Positions 44,662 through 56,176 of a stretch of 64,000 nucleotides of DNA are shown here, piece by piece; within the stretch, counting starts at the first letter, position 1, and each line of letters opens with the position of its first letter. The DNA comes from Haliclona indistincta. Its lineage: Eukaryota > Porifera > Demospongiae > Haplosclerida > Chalinidae. The position numbers were made by a program, and so were the translations under genes. The stretch covers positions 3,521,665 through 3,585,664 of the forward strand of contig OZ024783.1 of the NCBI GenBank assembly GCA_964017065.1, in the 5' to 3' direction. Under the pieces are notes generated by a model, which was not told the origin of the DNA, searched no databases, and was given only the letters and a program-made list of their open reading frames with translations.

Positions 44662-45255
44662 CATGCACGTACAAAGCTTGGCACTTGTATGATCTTAAGC
44701 TCCTACTCCTCTACAACTCTTGAGGATGTCGCCAAAGCCAGCTTGGGTGGACTGAAGTGGTTCCGGCTCTACCTGACTAAGGGTCAAGAGAGTTGAAGAA
44801 GCCGGCTATAAGGCTCTTGTGCTGACAGTAGATAGTCCTAAGCAAGGCAAGAGACTACCGATGATAAAGAACAACTTCACCTTTCCACCACACATCACAT
44901 TTGCTAACTTTTCTGACACTGGAGCTCAGTCATCGTTTGTCATAAAGAGTCAAAATCACTACTCATCTATTGTGAAAGATCCTAGTCTGACATGGACGAG
45001 TTTGGACAGGTTGTGCCGCTTGACAAACTTTCCCGTGATACTGAAGGGAATTAGCTGAAGATGCCCGGGAGGCAGTGAAACACAATTCATTGTTTCTAAT
45101 CATGGAGGAAGACATGCAACTAGATGGAGTGCCAGCTACTGTAAGTCAACTCTCTATCATAGAAAATGCTTAACTATTTCTTTTGTGTTCACCATTTAGA
45201 TCGATGCTCTTCGTGAGGTGGTGGAAGGGTTACCTTTCGCTCATGCATTATAAAT
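44662..45255 (+). pseudogene. Glycolate / 2-hydroxyacid oxidase-like (FMN-dependent) pseudogene
   Basis: Exon-like blocks after acceptors at 44661 and 45200 encode recognisable FMN_dh sequence: LGTCMILSSYSSTTLEDVA, GYKALVLTVDSPKQGKR, FPVILKGI (flavin-contacting Lys), AEDAREAVKHN, VSNHGGR (catalytic His) and GVPAT/IDALREVVEGLP. This family oxidises 2-hydroxyacids such as glycolate in peroxisomes. The frame breaks after KWFRLYLTKG, within LKGI-AEDAR, and again after SNHGGR. The N-terminal part of the barrel is not found nearby, so this is a decayed copy. Confidence 0.75.
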
Positions 45256-45401
45256 ATCATTATAAGCTGCAGTGAGGGCGGGGCTCACAGTACTTAACCA
45301 GACAATCGTGTTACCTCCTTGTTAGTTTATAATATTATTTTGATTTTCTAGAAATCCTTTTTAAATATTATAATTCATGCAAGTATATGTATGTATGAGG
45401 T

Positions 45402-48400
45402 TTAGTTGTACTCCTTGACTATATTAGGATCTCTGAGATTCTTTTCAACAATCTTAGTACATTCTTTTGCCTCATCCAATGGCATTGTTTTCAAGCACTC
45501 GAGAAGATTTTCAAATGTATATGGTGAGCTGGCCGATCGCTTCCATTTTGATATAACTTCACTCAATTTTCCAATGGGTGTTGGCCTACCCAAATTATTT
45601 TGGATGACATCTAGTGCAGTCGTAGAAACATTTAACTGCTCTCCAAGTTGACGCCATTCAATCTGTATGTCATTCAACCAATTCACTAGATGCCTCATTT
45701 GTGGTTCCTTCATCATCATCATTTCATCTGTACATGATAGTAGAATAATGTGAATAGTTAATGTTTAAGTGTTGAAAGTTATTGGAGTCAAGTGATTGTA
45801 GTTATCTATGTTATAGCTAACACTTCCTACAAGGTGCACAAAAATTTGAAACACTTACTGTACAGCAGTTTTTTTACTTCTTGCAAAATAAATACGTGCA
45901 GTGACTTGACACATATTATTTAGTGACTAGCTGCAAGGTTACACTTTATACTCAAACTTTCCTTGCAAGAAGTAATAAATCCTCTGTAATTATGTGCAAG
46001 CTACAGCACCACTGAATGTCAGCTCAATACCATAGCAGGAATCATTGCAGACTTGTCCCACAATGCTAAGCATTAAGTATTAGTTAACCCTTTAAGCCCT
46101 AATGACACCCTATGGCTTCAGTGGCCATAATTAATTTATTTTTAAATAGTAGAAAATTTGAGATTTTATGGCTTCAGGATGACCAGAAACACATTTCGCA
46201 CATTCTCCATGATCTGGGGTACATTTTGCACTCACCTAAACCACTGCTATTTGTATGTACTTTTCAGTAACCAGCCCCAAAGTACTAAAGGCCATGATAC
46301 ACTAGGCAACTTTGTTGCGCACAACTGTTGCCAGCAACAAAATCGCGTAGTGTGTCATGCAAATTCGAAGCAACTTTGTTGCGTGCAACATTGTTGTGCG
46401 AATAGAACGCCCTTCTATTCCAGGCAACAAAGGTGCGTAGTGTATCATCACCTTAACATTGAGTAAATGTGACGAGGTCATTTATTGGCTTCACTTCCAC
46501 AGTGCATGGGAGCCACGGGCATCCTGACTGACTTGAGTATGGGCAATTGCGGCTACTTACTGGCAAAAACAGACCGACATGAGATATTCGTGAGAGAATT
46601 GGTCAGCATTTACGAGGTTAAAATTCCAGCAAGATAGTTAGCGTTAATGCACTTTAAGAAAGACAATAGGAACATGCACCATGTAAACGTCATGTGAGCT
46701 GTTATGTACTTTCCTGTCGGTTGACACAGGAATTAGACAGGAAATATGCTCCCGAATATTGTAGGATAATTGCATGCATGGTGCATGCGTGGGTGTTGGT
46801 ATATAAGGTGTACAGGTATGATAGTTAATCATTCCTAGGCAACGTGCAGCCACTCAGTTTGTCCCACCCCCCCACCCCAGTGTGCTGAAGGGTGCTGATA
46901 TGCATTTGATATCTTTCTGAGTATTTTCCTCTCAGTTACCAACCAATAGATGAGGTGATCAAAGCAGGAGCAAGAGCAGGGAGCAAGGCTGTGGACTGGA
47001 CTCTGTCTGCTAATTATTGTGATTACTTTTGTAATTATTGTGTTTGCACAGGTGCGACAAAAATTTTTTCAGGTCAGCACTATGATGTTGGCATAGTGCT
47101 TGAGATTGACCAATGAGCTTATTTAGCCTGTCTAAAGAAATCCTAGCTGGCGTGTTTTTTTTTTAAGCACCATTGTGAATGCAATATCAGTTGTGTGAGC
47201 TGTTTAAGTTTCTTTGGGTTTTACCAGAGCATTTTGTCCTCTAAAGAGGTTTTATCTCTGGGTTTTTTCCCTTGGGTGATGTTAGACCAGCATCACCCAT
47301 GAATACGAAGTATTATCTCTTTTTCTTTTGGTCTCAGCTCAATGTTGTTTAGAGTGTGTTACTTGCGTAATGTGTGTGTGTGTGTGTGTGTGTATGTACG
47401 TGGTAGAGTTCAAGCTGCGTCTAAAGATTGTTAAAGTTGGGCATTGTGCATTTCGAGATGGTTGGTTAATTATTCACATGAGGCGAGCTTAGTTCATAGT
47501 TATAGTGGAGTGCGCGAGCTGTTCAGTTAATGCTTTGCATCGAGCTTGTGTTTGCAAGGTAGAGGTTGATTGCCTTAGGCATACCATAATATATTTTATT
47601 GTCAAGTTGATTTTGAGTTCTTCAGTTTTGTACTTTTCATGTGTGTCATGTGACATAAGAAAATGTTTGTGGCGTGCACAGCAGGCCTTAACCAGATGTG
47701 TGGTGTTATGGTGCATGCAAGTGGGTGCATGTTCGGGAGCTCACATTATACAACTATGCACCATAATATTTCCTGTTGTGACCACTAAGCATCCCATGAT
47801 AAATTATTATAGTTATAGTTATTATATAGTCCTGTACAACACCTCACCACTATCAGCTTCTATCTTTTCAGATCGTCCAATTGCAGAAGACACGGATGGA
47901 CCTGCATGCATGCAAAAATTATATTGAGAGTCAAATTAAAGTCATTTATAAATCAGTCATGGCACTATTATAATGACATGTCTACATGCTGCTCACCTGC
48001 AGTAACAACTGGAATGTGCAATGGTGTATCATATTGTTGAGTCTGCTGATGATCTTTCTGAAGACCTGTATGCATTGTTTATTGAAATACAGTGAAAATA
48101 GCATTGGTATAGATTTACTTTTCAGATTGAAATGCCCCATGCATGCCGTAAAGCATGGTTCTTGAATATCCCCAGAATGATACCTTCCTAGCATATCAAC
48201 AGTGCAATCGATTGTCTCCTTCCGTGTTAGTGCCAGCATGCTGAAGATGTCCATGTCCTTAGTTATGTTTCTCCAGAGGTACCTTGTCCAATATCCTCCT
48301 TCTCTGTAGTCACCGGCACTTCGGGTGTCAGTAGCAATCGCTACAAGGCTGTTGACACTGGATGGAAGATAAAATACCGGTTTGGTGTCGTCAGCTCGAC

Positions 48401-48821
48401 AGCATACATCGAAGAAAAAGATTCTTTTTGTATTATTTTCGCGAGTAAATGGTGATAAGAGCTCATCGATGATCATCGTATCCGAGCCTGCCAATTCAAT
48501 GTAAGGCTTGTTGTTGGAGTCAGATCCACCATGACCAGCAAAATACAAGGCGATCGCTTCCACGGTCCCAGTAATAGGCGAGAAGCTAGCAGCTGCATGA
48601 ATAAGTGCAAGAAGTTTTTCTCGAGTTATGTCTATTTCAGCGTTGAGGACTGCAAATCCAAGACTGCCAAACGCTGTCATCATATTGGTCGTGTCTTTCA
48701 GGGCGCCCTCTGCAAAGCTCGATCCTAACACGATAGCTAGTCCTGGCTCTATTCCGGAGAACAACTGCTTTAGTAGCCTGGTGTAGTACTCAACCCATTG
48801 AGAATCTGACTGTGTTGCCAT
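45402..48821 (-). CDS. Gene F: caspase/paracaspase-like (C14) protein with C-terminal Death domain
   Basis: Four exons close in frame: 48821-48119, 48065-47997, 47901-47848 and 45727-45402 (stop TAA), phase 1 at each junction, 383 residues. The first exon is a C14-type fold: a strand-rich core, ALYFAGHGG with candidate catalytic His97, and FFDVCCRADD with candidate Cys141, closer to the paracaspase LDxCR pattern than to the caspase QACRG. A short Ser/Gln-rich linker follows. The last exon is a Death domain (EWRQLGEQLNVSTTALDVIQ, LSEVISKWKRS, FENLLECLKTMPL). Such proteases cut after acidic or basic residues when brought together by adaptors. Start chosen at MATQSD because the upstream codons run into repeat sequence. 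Confidence 0.82.
46088..46648. mobile_element. piggyBac-like MITE, second copy
   Basis: It starts after TTAA 46084-46087 with CCCTTTAAGCCCTAATG as at 9284 and shares internal text (TGATCTGGGCTACATTTTGC-type). The right end is diverged near 46640. It lies in gene F intron 3. Confidence 0.65.
46290..46455. mobile_element. Palindromic element nested in the second piggyBac-like MITE
   Basis: GGCCATGATACACTAGGCAAC is mirrored by CGTAGTGTATCATCACC, with repeated CAACTTTGTTGCG motifs between. The copy at 9284 lacks it. Confidence 0.65.
46650..47847. other. Gene F intron 3, remaining part
   Basis: It holds a (TG)n run at 47370-47392 and GT-rich text. A plus-strand stretch at 46938-47030 reads YQPIDEVIKAGARAGSKAVD after an acceptor-like site; it is too short to assign. 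Confidence 0.4.
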
Positions 48822-48913
48822 CTCCTGTCTCGTAATGCTGATAGCTCTAATACTAAAATTTTGGCGAATGGTCAAACATTCGCCAAAATCAGCTTTTTAT
48901 TATGTATTATTAT

Positions 48914-50048
48914 TATTACCCGTGCGCAGTATGCGCGTGTGTGTGTAGTGGACAAAAAACACGCCTGTTTTTTTTTTTTTTTTTTTTTTTGTTTTTTTTT
49001 AATAGAAATAACACACATTTAGCAAATCGTGCTAGTAGTGGTAGGTATAATTAATTAAGTTAACTAAATAAAGGTAAAATAAGTTTTTTAAATAACTTAA
49101 GGTCAGTACACAGTTTAGCTTCTGTAGGTAGGTTATTCCATAATTTAATAGAACGAAACATGAAAGAGTTGGCAGACTGATAAGTACGAGAGAAAGGAAT
49201 AAAGAAATTATGAGGATTAGAAGAACGGAGAGCAGAGAAAGAAAAATGAGATGGTATAAGGGAAGCGGGAAAATAACTAAGTTTGTGTACGATTTTAAAG
49301 AAAGTGCACAAAGACAGATATAGACGACGATTTTCCAAAGTAGGTAAATTATAATGCTCAAGTAAGTCATGGTAGTTAGCTTGCCAGTTATTAGAACAAA
49401 TGCGAAGTGCAAAGACTTACTTGAGCATTATAATTTACCTACTTTGGAAAATCGTCGTCTATATCTGTCTTTGTGCACTTTCTTTAAAATCGTACACAAA
49501 CTTAGTTATTTTCCCGCTTCCCTTATACCATCTCATTTTTCTTTCTCTGCTCTCCGTTCTTCTAATCCTCATAACTTCTTTATTCCTTTCTCTCGTACTT
49601 ATCAGTCTGCCAACTCTTTCATGTTTCGTTCTATTAAATTATGTTTGCGTCTTAGCGCTCGAAACTCTCCACGAAAACACTCTCTGCAGCTTCTTCACTG
49701 AATTTATAGTCCTATGCAGACCTTTTCTGTGCTGGCAAGCCTTGCTCGAGCGGCTAATCCATGGCTTTCTAAAGCTACGTGTGCTTGTAAGAACACTTTA
49801 CGGTATTGTGGGTGTGTCACCCAATCCATGTCGCGATATGTCCTCTCTCAGTCTCACATGTACCGTAAGTCAGAGCTACGGTAACGGTATCTGTCTTTCT
49901 TGAAGCCTTCTGTGATGTGCCAATCAACTGTTAGTGCGTGTATGCTATCATCTATTTTTCTGGAGCTGTCTATGGGCTAGCTGTAACGTGCGTGTTGCAG
50001 TAATGCTGGAGTAGTCGTGTTTAGCTCCTAGCTCAGCGCACGGGTATG
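48914..50048. mobile_element. Second copy of the ACCCGTGCGC element, interrupted
   Basis: 48914-48970 and 49643-50048 match 7180-7610. The middle is replaced by the LINE fragment at 48970-49642. Confidence 0.6.
48970..49642 (-). mobile_element. LINE 3' fragment with poly(A), plus an inverted copy of itself
   Basis: A T-run at 48969-49001 is the poly(A) tail of a minus-strand element. 49338-49060 encodes the C-terminus of a non-LTR reverse transcriptase protein (RRLYLSLCTFFKIVHKLSYF, NSFMFRSIKLWNNLP). 49413-49642 repeats the same segment on the plus strand. A truncated and inverted 5' end is known for LINE insertions (twin priming), though here both arms cover the same part. Confidence 0.7.
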
Positions 50049-50084
50049 TGTTCATTAGAACTCTAGTTAACCAATGGAATGGGG

Positions 50085-50107
50085 NNNNNNNNNNNNNNNN
50101 NNNNNNN
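50085..50107. other. Assembly gap (23 N)
   Basis: A run of N inside repetitive DNA. Confidence 0.95.
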
Positions 50108-50616
50108 GTGACATCTAAATATACATTACAAACATATTAACATTACTGAGAAAACGCACGACGCTCCAGTCCCCCGCACACCGTCGCGATTATTTGCCTC
50201 GCGCTAAGGCGCTCGGCAATAACAGCTTGCGCCGGTGAGTTTGAGTACATTTTATGAAGAGGGAGTAATCCTGTATGCAACACATCAGGACTCAACAGCC
50301 TCGAACAGATCCTGACTGTTTGACCATAACTCGATTCAGGCAACTGTTGCTGTAGAAGAGAACTATTATTCTGTCGTCAAGGCACGTTGGATCAAAGATG
50401 TCTCGTTCATGCTGTTAGGAAAACACGCTCTGTCACAGGTAAATATTTCACTATACTTGCACGCGCACTCTAGTGCCTGCATTTCTAATTTTAGAAATGT
50501 AGGCACTATAGTGCTTGCATTTCACCATACTTGCACTCTAGTTTGTTCAGCTTATCTATAAATATAAGCTGAACAAACTATAGTAGAATACATAATTAAT
50601 ACTCATTAATGCATAT

Positions 50617-51355
50617 TACAAAAGTAAAAAAGTTTTAATAAAAAAACTAAAAAAGTGTAGGGATGACGCTTGCAAAAGTTAAGGAACAAGATGGGATGAT
50701 ACTTGCAAAAGTAAAGAAACAAGACTGGATGATGCTTGCAAAAGTAAAGGAACAAGACTGGATGATGCTTGCAAAAGTAAAGGAACAAGATGGGATGATG
50801 CTTGCAAAAGTAAAGGAACAAGATGGGATGATGCTTGCAAAAGTAAAGGAACAAGATGGAATAATGCTTGCAAATGTAAAAGTCCCAAGTATCCCTACAT
50901 CAGCGGCTTGAAGGAGGACGCAGTCCGATGAAGTAATTAACAATTGTAAATAACTAGAGCTATCTGTGTTTTGGAGGACGCAGTCCGATTAAGTAATTGA
51001 CGGTTGTAAAAGGTATAGCTATAGGAAGAGGATTCCATAAATGTCAGTTGCATGTTGTCGCAGCAAGCCGCTGATGTAGGGATACTTGGGACTTTTACAT
51101 TTGCAAGCATTATTCCATCTTGTTCCTTTACTTTTGCAAGCATCATCCCATCTTGTTCCTTTACTTTTGCAAGCATCATCCCATCTTGTTCCTTTACTTT
51201 TGCAAGCATCATCCAGTCTTGTTCCTTTACTTTTGCAAGCATCATCCAGTCTTGTTTCTTTACTTTTGCAAGTATCATCCCATCTTGTTCCTTAACTTTT
51301 GCAAGCGTCATCCCTACACTTTTTTAGTTTTTTTATTAAAACTTTTTTACTTTAC
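50617..51355. mobile_element. Foldback-type element with arms built of 33-base tandem units
   Basis: The arms at 50617-50900 and 51068-51355 are reverse complements. Each has an AT-rich terminus, a GTGTAGGGATGAC border and about seven tandem 33-base units (ATGCTTGCAAAAGTAAAGG...). The 170-base centre has two GGAGGACGCAGTCCGAT motifs. Terminal repeats made of tandem subunits are the mark of foldback (FB) transposons. Reading frames through the arms are artefacts of the repeat. Confidence 0.8.
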
Positions 51356-51359
51356 TTGT

Positions 51360-53752
51360 TCCTGTTACTTTTTTGATCACTATCAGTTTGAACTTATTAG
51401 CTGTATTCTATGCTATAGCTTTTATTTCATTTTTACAACCCTTTGAGCAGCAGGTACTAGTCTAGTAGATCAGACGGTACATAGCCTCTAGACAGCTGGA
51501 GAGTCAAGAAACACGGAATGTTATTATCGGCAATCACAAGAATAATGAAAAGGTTTAAATTAGTTAGAGAGGTTGAGAGTATGAGTTGACAACATGATAT
51601 TTCTTAGCACTGTGATGGATGAAGAAGAGACTAACACTAACAACTCAGTGGAACACTATGATGGCATGGCTAGTCTGTGGACTAGCTAGTCCCAGGCTTG
51701 CATGTTGATGTCGATATCACGATCACAGAGGCTTCTAGCTTTTTACAATGAACAATGTCCAGTTGTCAACAGCACAGGGGTCCTATGGGTATAGCTTACG
51801 CCGGGTAGAGTAAGAAACTAGTAGCCTATAGCTCAGTGAGATCGGGTATCATCACCGTCGTCCGGTTCGCGCCTACCGTGGGTCATGATGTCAGCATAGA
51901 CAGATCAGTGTTATCCAGGGTATGGTATACTGCTTGTTCATACCTCTAGGCTCTAGCTTGCTCGCTGAAGCGCCCAGAGCAGAGAGAAAGCACTGAGAAA
52001 GCGAGAACCGAGCTCAGTTTCAAAACTGATGTGGGCGGAGTCAATGATCAGTAGCGACAAGAGGGTTAATTAATTAAGTCGCTAGTCCAAAACGGTCCAA
52101 AAACCATGTTTTTCAAAGATTACTCGCTTCTGGAAGTGTTTGATGCCTATCTAAGAACTAAGTGCACTACCCCAGATATATACACATGCGATGGTGCAAG
52201 TTTGATAGTGATTTGTTCACTCAGGACAGCGCTAGGCTTGTCAAAAGAAGAAGAAGAAGAAGAAGAAGAAGAAGAAGAAGAAGAAGAAGAAAGAAGATTA
52301 ACAATTCGCGTGGGCGGCGATTTTGTTTTACCACTTTAGAAACGTCTGCCAGCTTCGCCAAAGGTATTTCCATGCTCAGAACAATCGTCTGATCAATCCT
52401 AGATGTCTAGAATCTCGAGAAACGCTATAACAGCGAAGATCTGCAAATTCTCTCTGTCTTGATTTTCGTCGTCAAGCAAGCAGTCCCGGCGACTTTAATA
52501 GACGTCCTACAAGCGCTTACACTTCAGAGTCACTTAGAGATAGTTAAAATGCAGTATAGATGTATAATAATAGAGATATGTGCGAAAACCCATTTTCAAC
52601 ATGAGTAGCCGCCATCTTAATTCGAGGTCATCCCTACATATCATTGCCGATCGGCAATGATAATTTTATTACTTCTTGCAACAGCCACAAAAGCGTAAAG
52701 CGTGATCTGTGCCTTATTTGGAAGGTTTGTTACAATACACCATGTACTAGAGCATTATAACATGTTAACGTGTTGGCCTGGAGCCATGTACTGGACTACT
52801 GGAGTGTCGAGATTGTGTACTGGCTGTGTGTATGTTAACATTTGCGCACGCTTGACAACCATAGGCCAGTTATCTCTCCGCTCCTCTCTGTTTTACATCA
52901 TCCATACTTTCATTCTCGTATTGGAGGTATTTTATACTTATCCGTGGTGCACTCAAGCGGCAGGAACAATATTGATGATGCCTACATAGACTAGAGCAGC
53001 GAATGTTACTCGGATATGATGCGTGTACACCAACTGAGAACAGTGCTGTGTGTAGTGGTTACCAGATAATGCCCATGAATATGACACCTCTCTAAAGAAG
53101 GAACATAGCTAGCTAGCTAGTTATTCATGTCACAATTATACATTGTGTTGAGAAGAAGGTCGAACAGCTTGTTATGTGCTCTACTATGTATTCTTCAAGT
53201 TTTATTGCACAGGCCAAAGGCATACATAAGTACAAATAACAATGGGTGATACAAACAGAGTCCAATGACCAGCTTTCTGGGATGACTGTCGACAACATAG
53301 CCCAAGGAGGATACCCATCTAGGACGACTGAGTACACAGTAGTTAAGGCATTTATCTTACTAGTAACCTAAGTGTGCATGCACAGAATGGTAACATGCAC
53401 GCCGCCAGTGCTTCATTCCATTAGTCCAGTATGCAACTCCAGTACAGCAAATTCACATACCCCACCATGTACTGGTCACTATTCTCACATGAGCTACATG
53501 CGGTACCGTCCAGATGCAACGTACACGTTTTGATTGCGATGGACGCACGAACGCACACAAGTTCAACACACGAGCAAAGTTGAAGTAGTCAATACTAGCT
53601 GCCTCTATAATGCTTAGTAGTACAGTAGAGCCTATCTAATCCAGTCACTCTTGGGACCAACCTGATTAGACAGTTTGACTGCATTTCATCTGACCTTTGT
53701 AATAATTTATGGTTGATAACGTGGTTTTGGCTGCATTATACGGTTTTATACA
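51360..53752. other. Region with no supported gene
   Basis: Notable items are an (AAG)n microsatellite at 52244-52290, a perfect 24-base palindrome at 52639-52662 (TATCATTGCCGA and mirror), and at 52595-52640 an end matching the MITE at 2006. Short frames (52106, 52702) have no recognisable domain. Confidence 0.5.
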
Positions 53753-54019
53753 GACAATGCGCATAGCAACCACGCTGTTGCTGTAGTAAAGGACGGAGAA
53801 GTTGTATGGCATGTCTCAGAATGTAAGAGTAAACTCATCTTCTACTTCCTTGGATACGATGGGAATGTCGGCTTTTGCGATGTGACGGGAGAAAGAGTGA
53901 ATCGTAGTGTGGGGCTAGGTTTGGAGGTTCCTTGTATTTACAAATTCTTCGGAAAAAGTCTTATCTGCAGTGGCTACAGAAGCTCTTGTAGATCATACAA
54001 CTCGATCATAGTAATATAG
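53753..54019 (+). pseudogene. Fragment resembling a KDGEVVGHVP-type (HIRAN-like) domain
   Basis: 89 codons are open to TAG after an acceptor-like TATACAG: HAVAVVKDGEVVWHV, KLIFYFLGYDGNVGFCDVTG, GLGLEVPCIYKF. I have seen this pattern repeatedly in cnidarian and sponge predicted proteins, often repeat-associated. The family name is uncertain and no start exon is visible. Confidence 0.35.
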
Positions 54020-54376
54020 TGTTGTACTACAATGACTGTGATAATTTACATTGCATAAATGGGCATAAAATAGTGGGGCCGGATTACCCTTTGCACTCCC
54101 ACACATGACTAGCATGCGTTCCGGGACAACACTACTGGCTGTAACACATATTAGACAGGTGGCTGGATTACAGCATAGTCTACCGTACCGGCCTCCTCAT
54201 CTGGCTGTAACAGAGAGATGACCGGCTAATTCAGGTGACGGGTTTGACTGTTTATCTCATTTTTCATTTGCTACTCTTTGTATGAGCGCTTCAGTGTTTT
54301 TCATACGCGTTTGCGAGCAATCAGATTTGCATTTTGGACGCGTTAGCTTTATACTTTGCATCTGGACGGTACTCAG

Positions 54377-54890
54377 TGTATTACCAGGAGCGTATGAAGG
54401 GGAAGGAGCGTTCAAGTATACCATAATTATTCGTTTAGTAATATCGAAGCCTAAAGTCCGCCGCCGTGCGCTGTTGCTACTTGGAACTTAGGCCTTTCTT
54501 TGCGCGTTGTGGCTCGCTATTTCCTACCTATACATTTATCCACGTTTCGTCCTGCTCGTCCCAGACTAAAATAAGCATGCGTTCAGCCAGAGCTATGGTC
54601 GCCGTCTTATGCGGCCAGCAAAAACTTCCTTTTAAGGAAGGCCTCATAAGACGGGGAATCAGTGAAACAGGGAATCAGTAAGACAGGGAATCAGTGAAAA
54701 CATCTTTAGAATTGTCTACCGGCAGACCAGTAATGCTGGACAGTGTTTTATCCATTTTGAAGGCATGTATAGACTTCTAGGTTCGCCAATAGCCAAATCG
54801 GTGCCTAAAGCGCAAGCGGCGGACTTTAGGCTCCGATATTTCTATTAGTTACACGCCTCTTTCCCCTTATACGCTTCTGGTATTACCTAA
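54377..54890. mobile_element. MITE with CCTAAAGTCCGCCGCC inverted arms
   Basis: 54377-54462 (GTATTACCAGGAGCGTATG...CGAAGCCTAAAGTCCGCC) is the imperfect reverse complement of 54820-54890. A hairpin on TCTTATGCGGCC lies between. Confidence 0.6.
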
Positions 54891-55688
54891 TTGCCTTAAT
54901 ACATCTTGGCTGCGGTTTGCAATAATTTATTAGCGTATTTGGCCATCCTGATAACTTAGCCTCGTATTCAGTCCCTTTTGTTTAAAAAAGGGCCTGGTAC
55001 AGACTGTCTACGCACGCGCGCATATTAACAATTATAAATGGCAATAAAACGTGATAACGTGGGCGAGATGATTAAGGGGCGGGGAGACATAACGTCACGA
55101 GATTTTTGTTCTTGCAAATTACTCCTCAGAAAGCTCTTGCACGCATTCCTTGATGTTTGCGAGTGTAAATAAGCGCTAGAAACAATGCAATGCTTGCTGA
55201 ACGCCTACAGTTGTTTGCGAAGATCTTGCATAACGGAAGCGAAAGCGGAATATGACGTTGGCCAATCAAACGCACGTAACTGAAGCTGTACACGTGACGA
55301 AAAGTGAATTTTATTGGCCAGCGTCACACTTCTGCTTTCGCTTCCGTTATGCAAGATCTTAGCAAACAACTGTATGATCGTGCCAAAGAAAGGACTATAG
55401 CATGTCACGGACGTGTAACGAGAATATCCAATTACCCCAGAAAAGTGGGGCAGCTCGAGCATGCGCAGACAGTCTGCACCAGGCTCTTTTCTGAAAAAGA
55501 GCCTTGGAGAGAGGCTACCTGATCACTATGCTAGCCATCATTAAAGCAACAAAACCGGCTCTATTCTGGAAGACAGGGAATCAGTTAAAAAATACTTTAG
55601 AATTGTCTACCGGCAGACCAGTAATGCTAGACAGTGTTTTATTCATTTTGGAGGCGTGTGTAGACTTCTAGGTTCGCCAATAGCCAGT
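54668..55688 (+). repeat. Direct repeat of about 125 bases, copies at 54668-54796 and 55570-55688
   Basis: Both contain ACAGGGAATCAGT, AATTGTCTACCGGCAGACCA and GACTTCTAGGTTCGCCAATA with a few substitutions. Two MITEs lie around and between them. Confidence 0.7.
54957..55510. mobile_element. MITE with TTAGCCTCGTA ends, containing a palindrome
   Basis: The left end CTTAGCCTCGTATTCAGTCCC...GGGCCTGGTACAGACTGTC is mirrored near 55460-55510 (GACAGTCTGCACCAGGCTC). It is related to 33280-33645. Nested inside, 55209-55372 is a palindrome with arms GTTTGCGAAGATCTTGCATA. Confidence 0.6.
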
Positions 55689-55689
55689 T

Positions 55690-56160
55690 CGCTTACATAA
55701 TGGGATTAGAAGTGCAACAGACTCTCTGACTATTGCTGTGTCTTATCATGGACAGACTCTCTGACTCACTTATTGTTATACAATACATTGTTCTGTTACC
55801 TCTCTACATATCATTGTCTTGCTCTGCTTATAATAATGGTGTTGTCTATTTTCATAAAGACTGCTGAGAGCTTGACCCAAACCTGCTCTGTCTGTCAATC
55901 TGCGTGTTACAGAAGTCTTGAAGAAAAACAGCTACATCTACTTCGATAGTCTTTTAACAATGTAGAAATTTTCATCATATAAAATCAGTGCTTTTCTGTC
56001 ATGATGACAAAAATTTTACATGGCTTAAAGACATCTACAGGATTTACTTCTCCGCACGAAAACCGATGTATAGACATCCCAAACGCTTAGCGAGGGCATC
56101 TATTTTGGTTTCAGTCCAAAATACCCTTGTCCGCACAGCATGTGGCAGGGGAGCTTAATA
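55690..56160. other. No feature recognised
   Basis: AT-rich sequence with no domain-bearing frame and no clear repeat. Confidence 0.4.
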
Positions 56161-56176
56161 ACACAAGTACATATAA

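Noticed and set aside
46938..47030. Plus-strand stretch YQPIDEVIKAGARAGSKAVD as an exon
   Set aside because: It has an acceptor-like site but no donor, partner exon or recognised family; kept only as a note in the intron entry.
50663..51327. CRISPR-like array of regular repeats
   Set aside because: The units are contiguous with no unique spacers and the context is a eukaryotic transposon.
50606..51446. Several overlapping frames such as MLAKVKEQDGM and FLYFCKHHPILF repeats
   Set aside because: They come from the 33-base units of the foldback arms on both strands and in all frames.
52106..52339. Frame with a poly-Glu run
   Set aside because: The run is an (AAG)n microsatellite; the rest has no recognisable domain and no splice partner.
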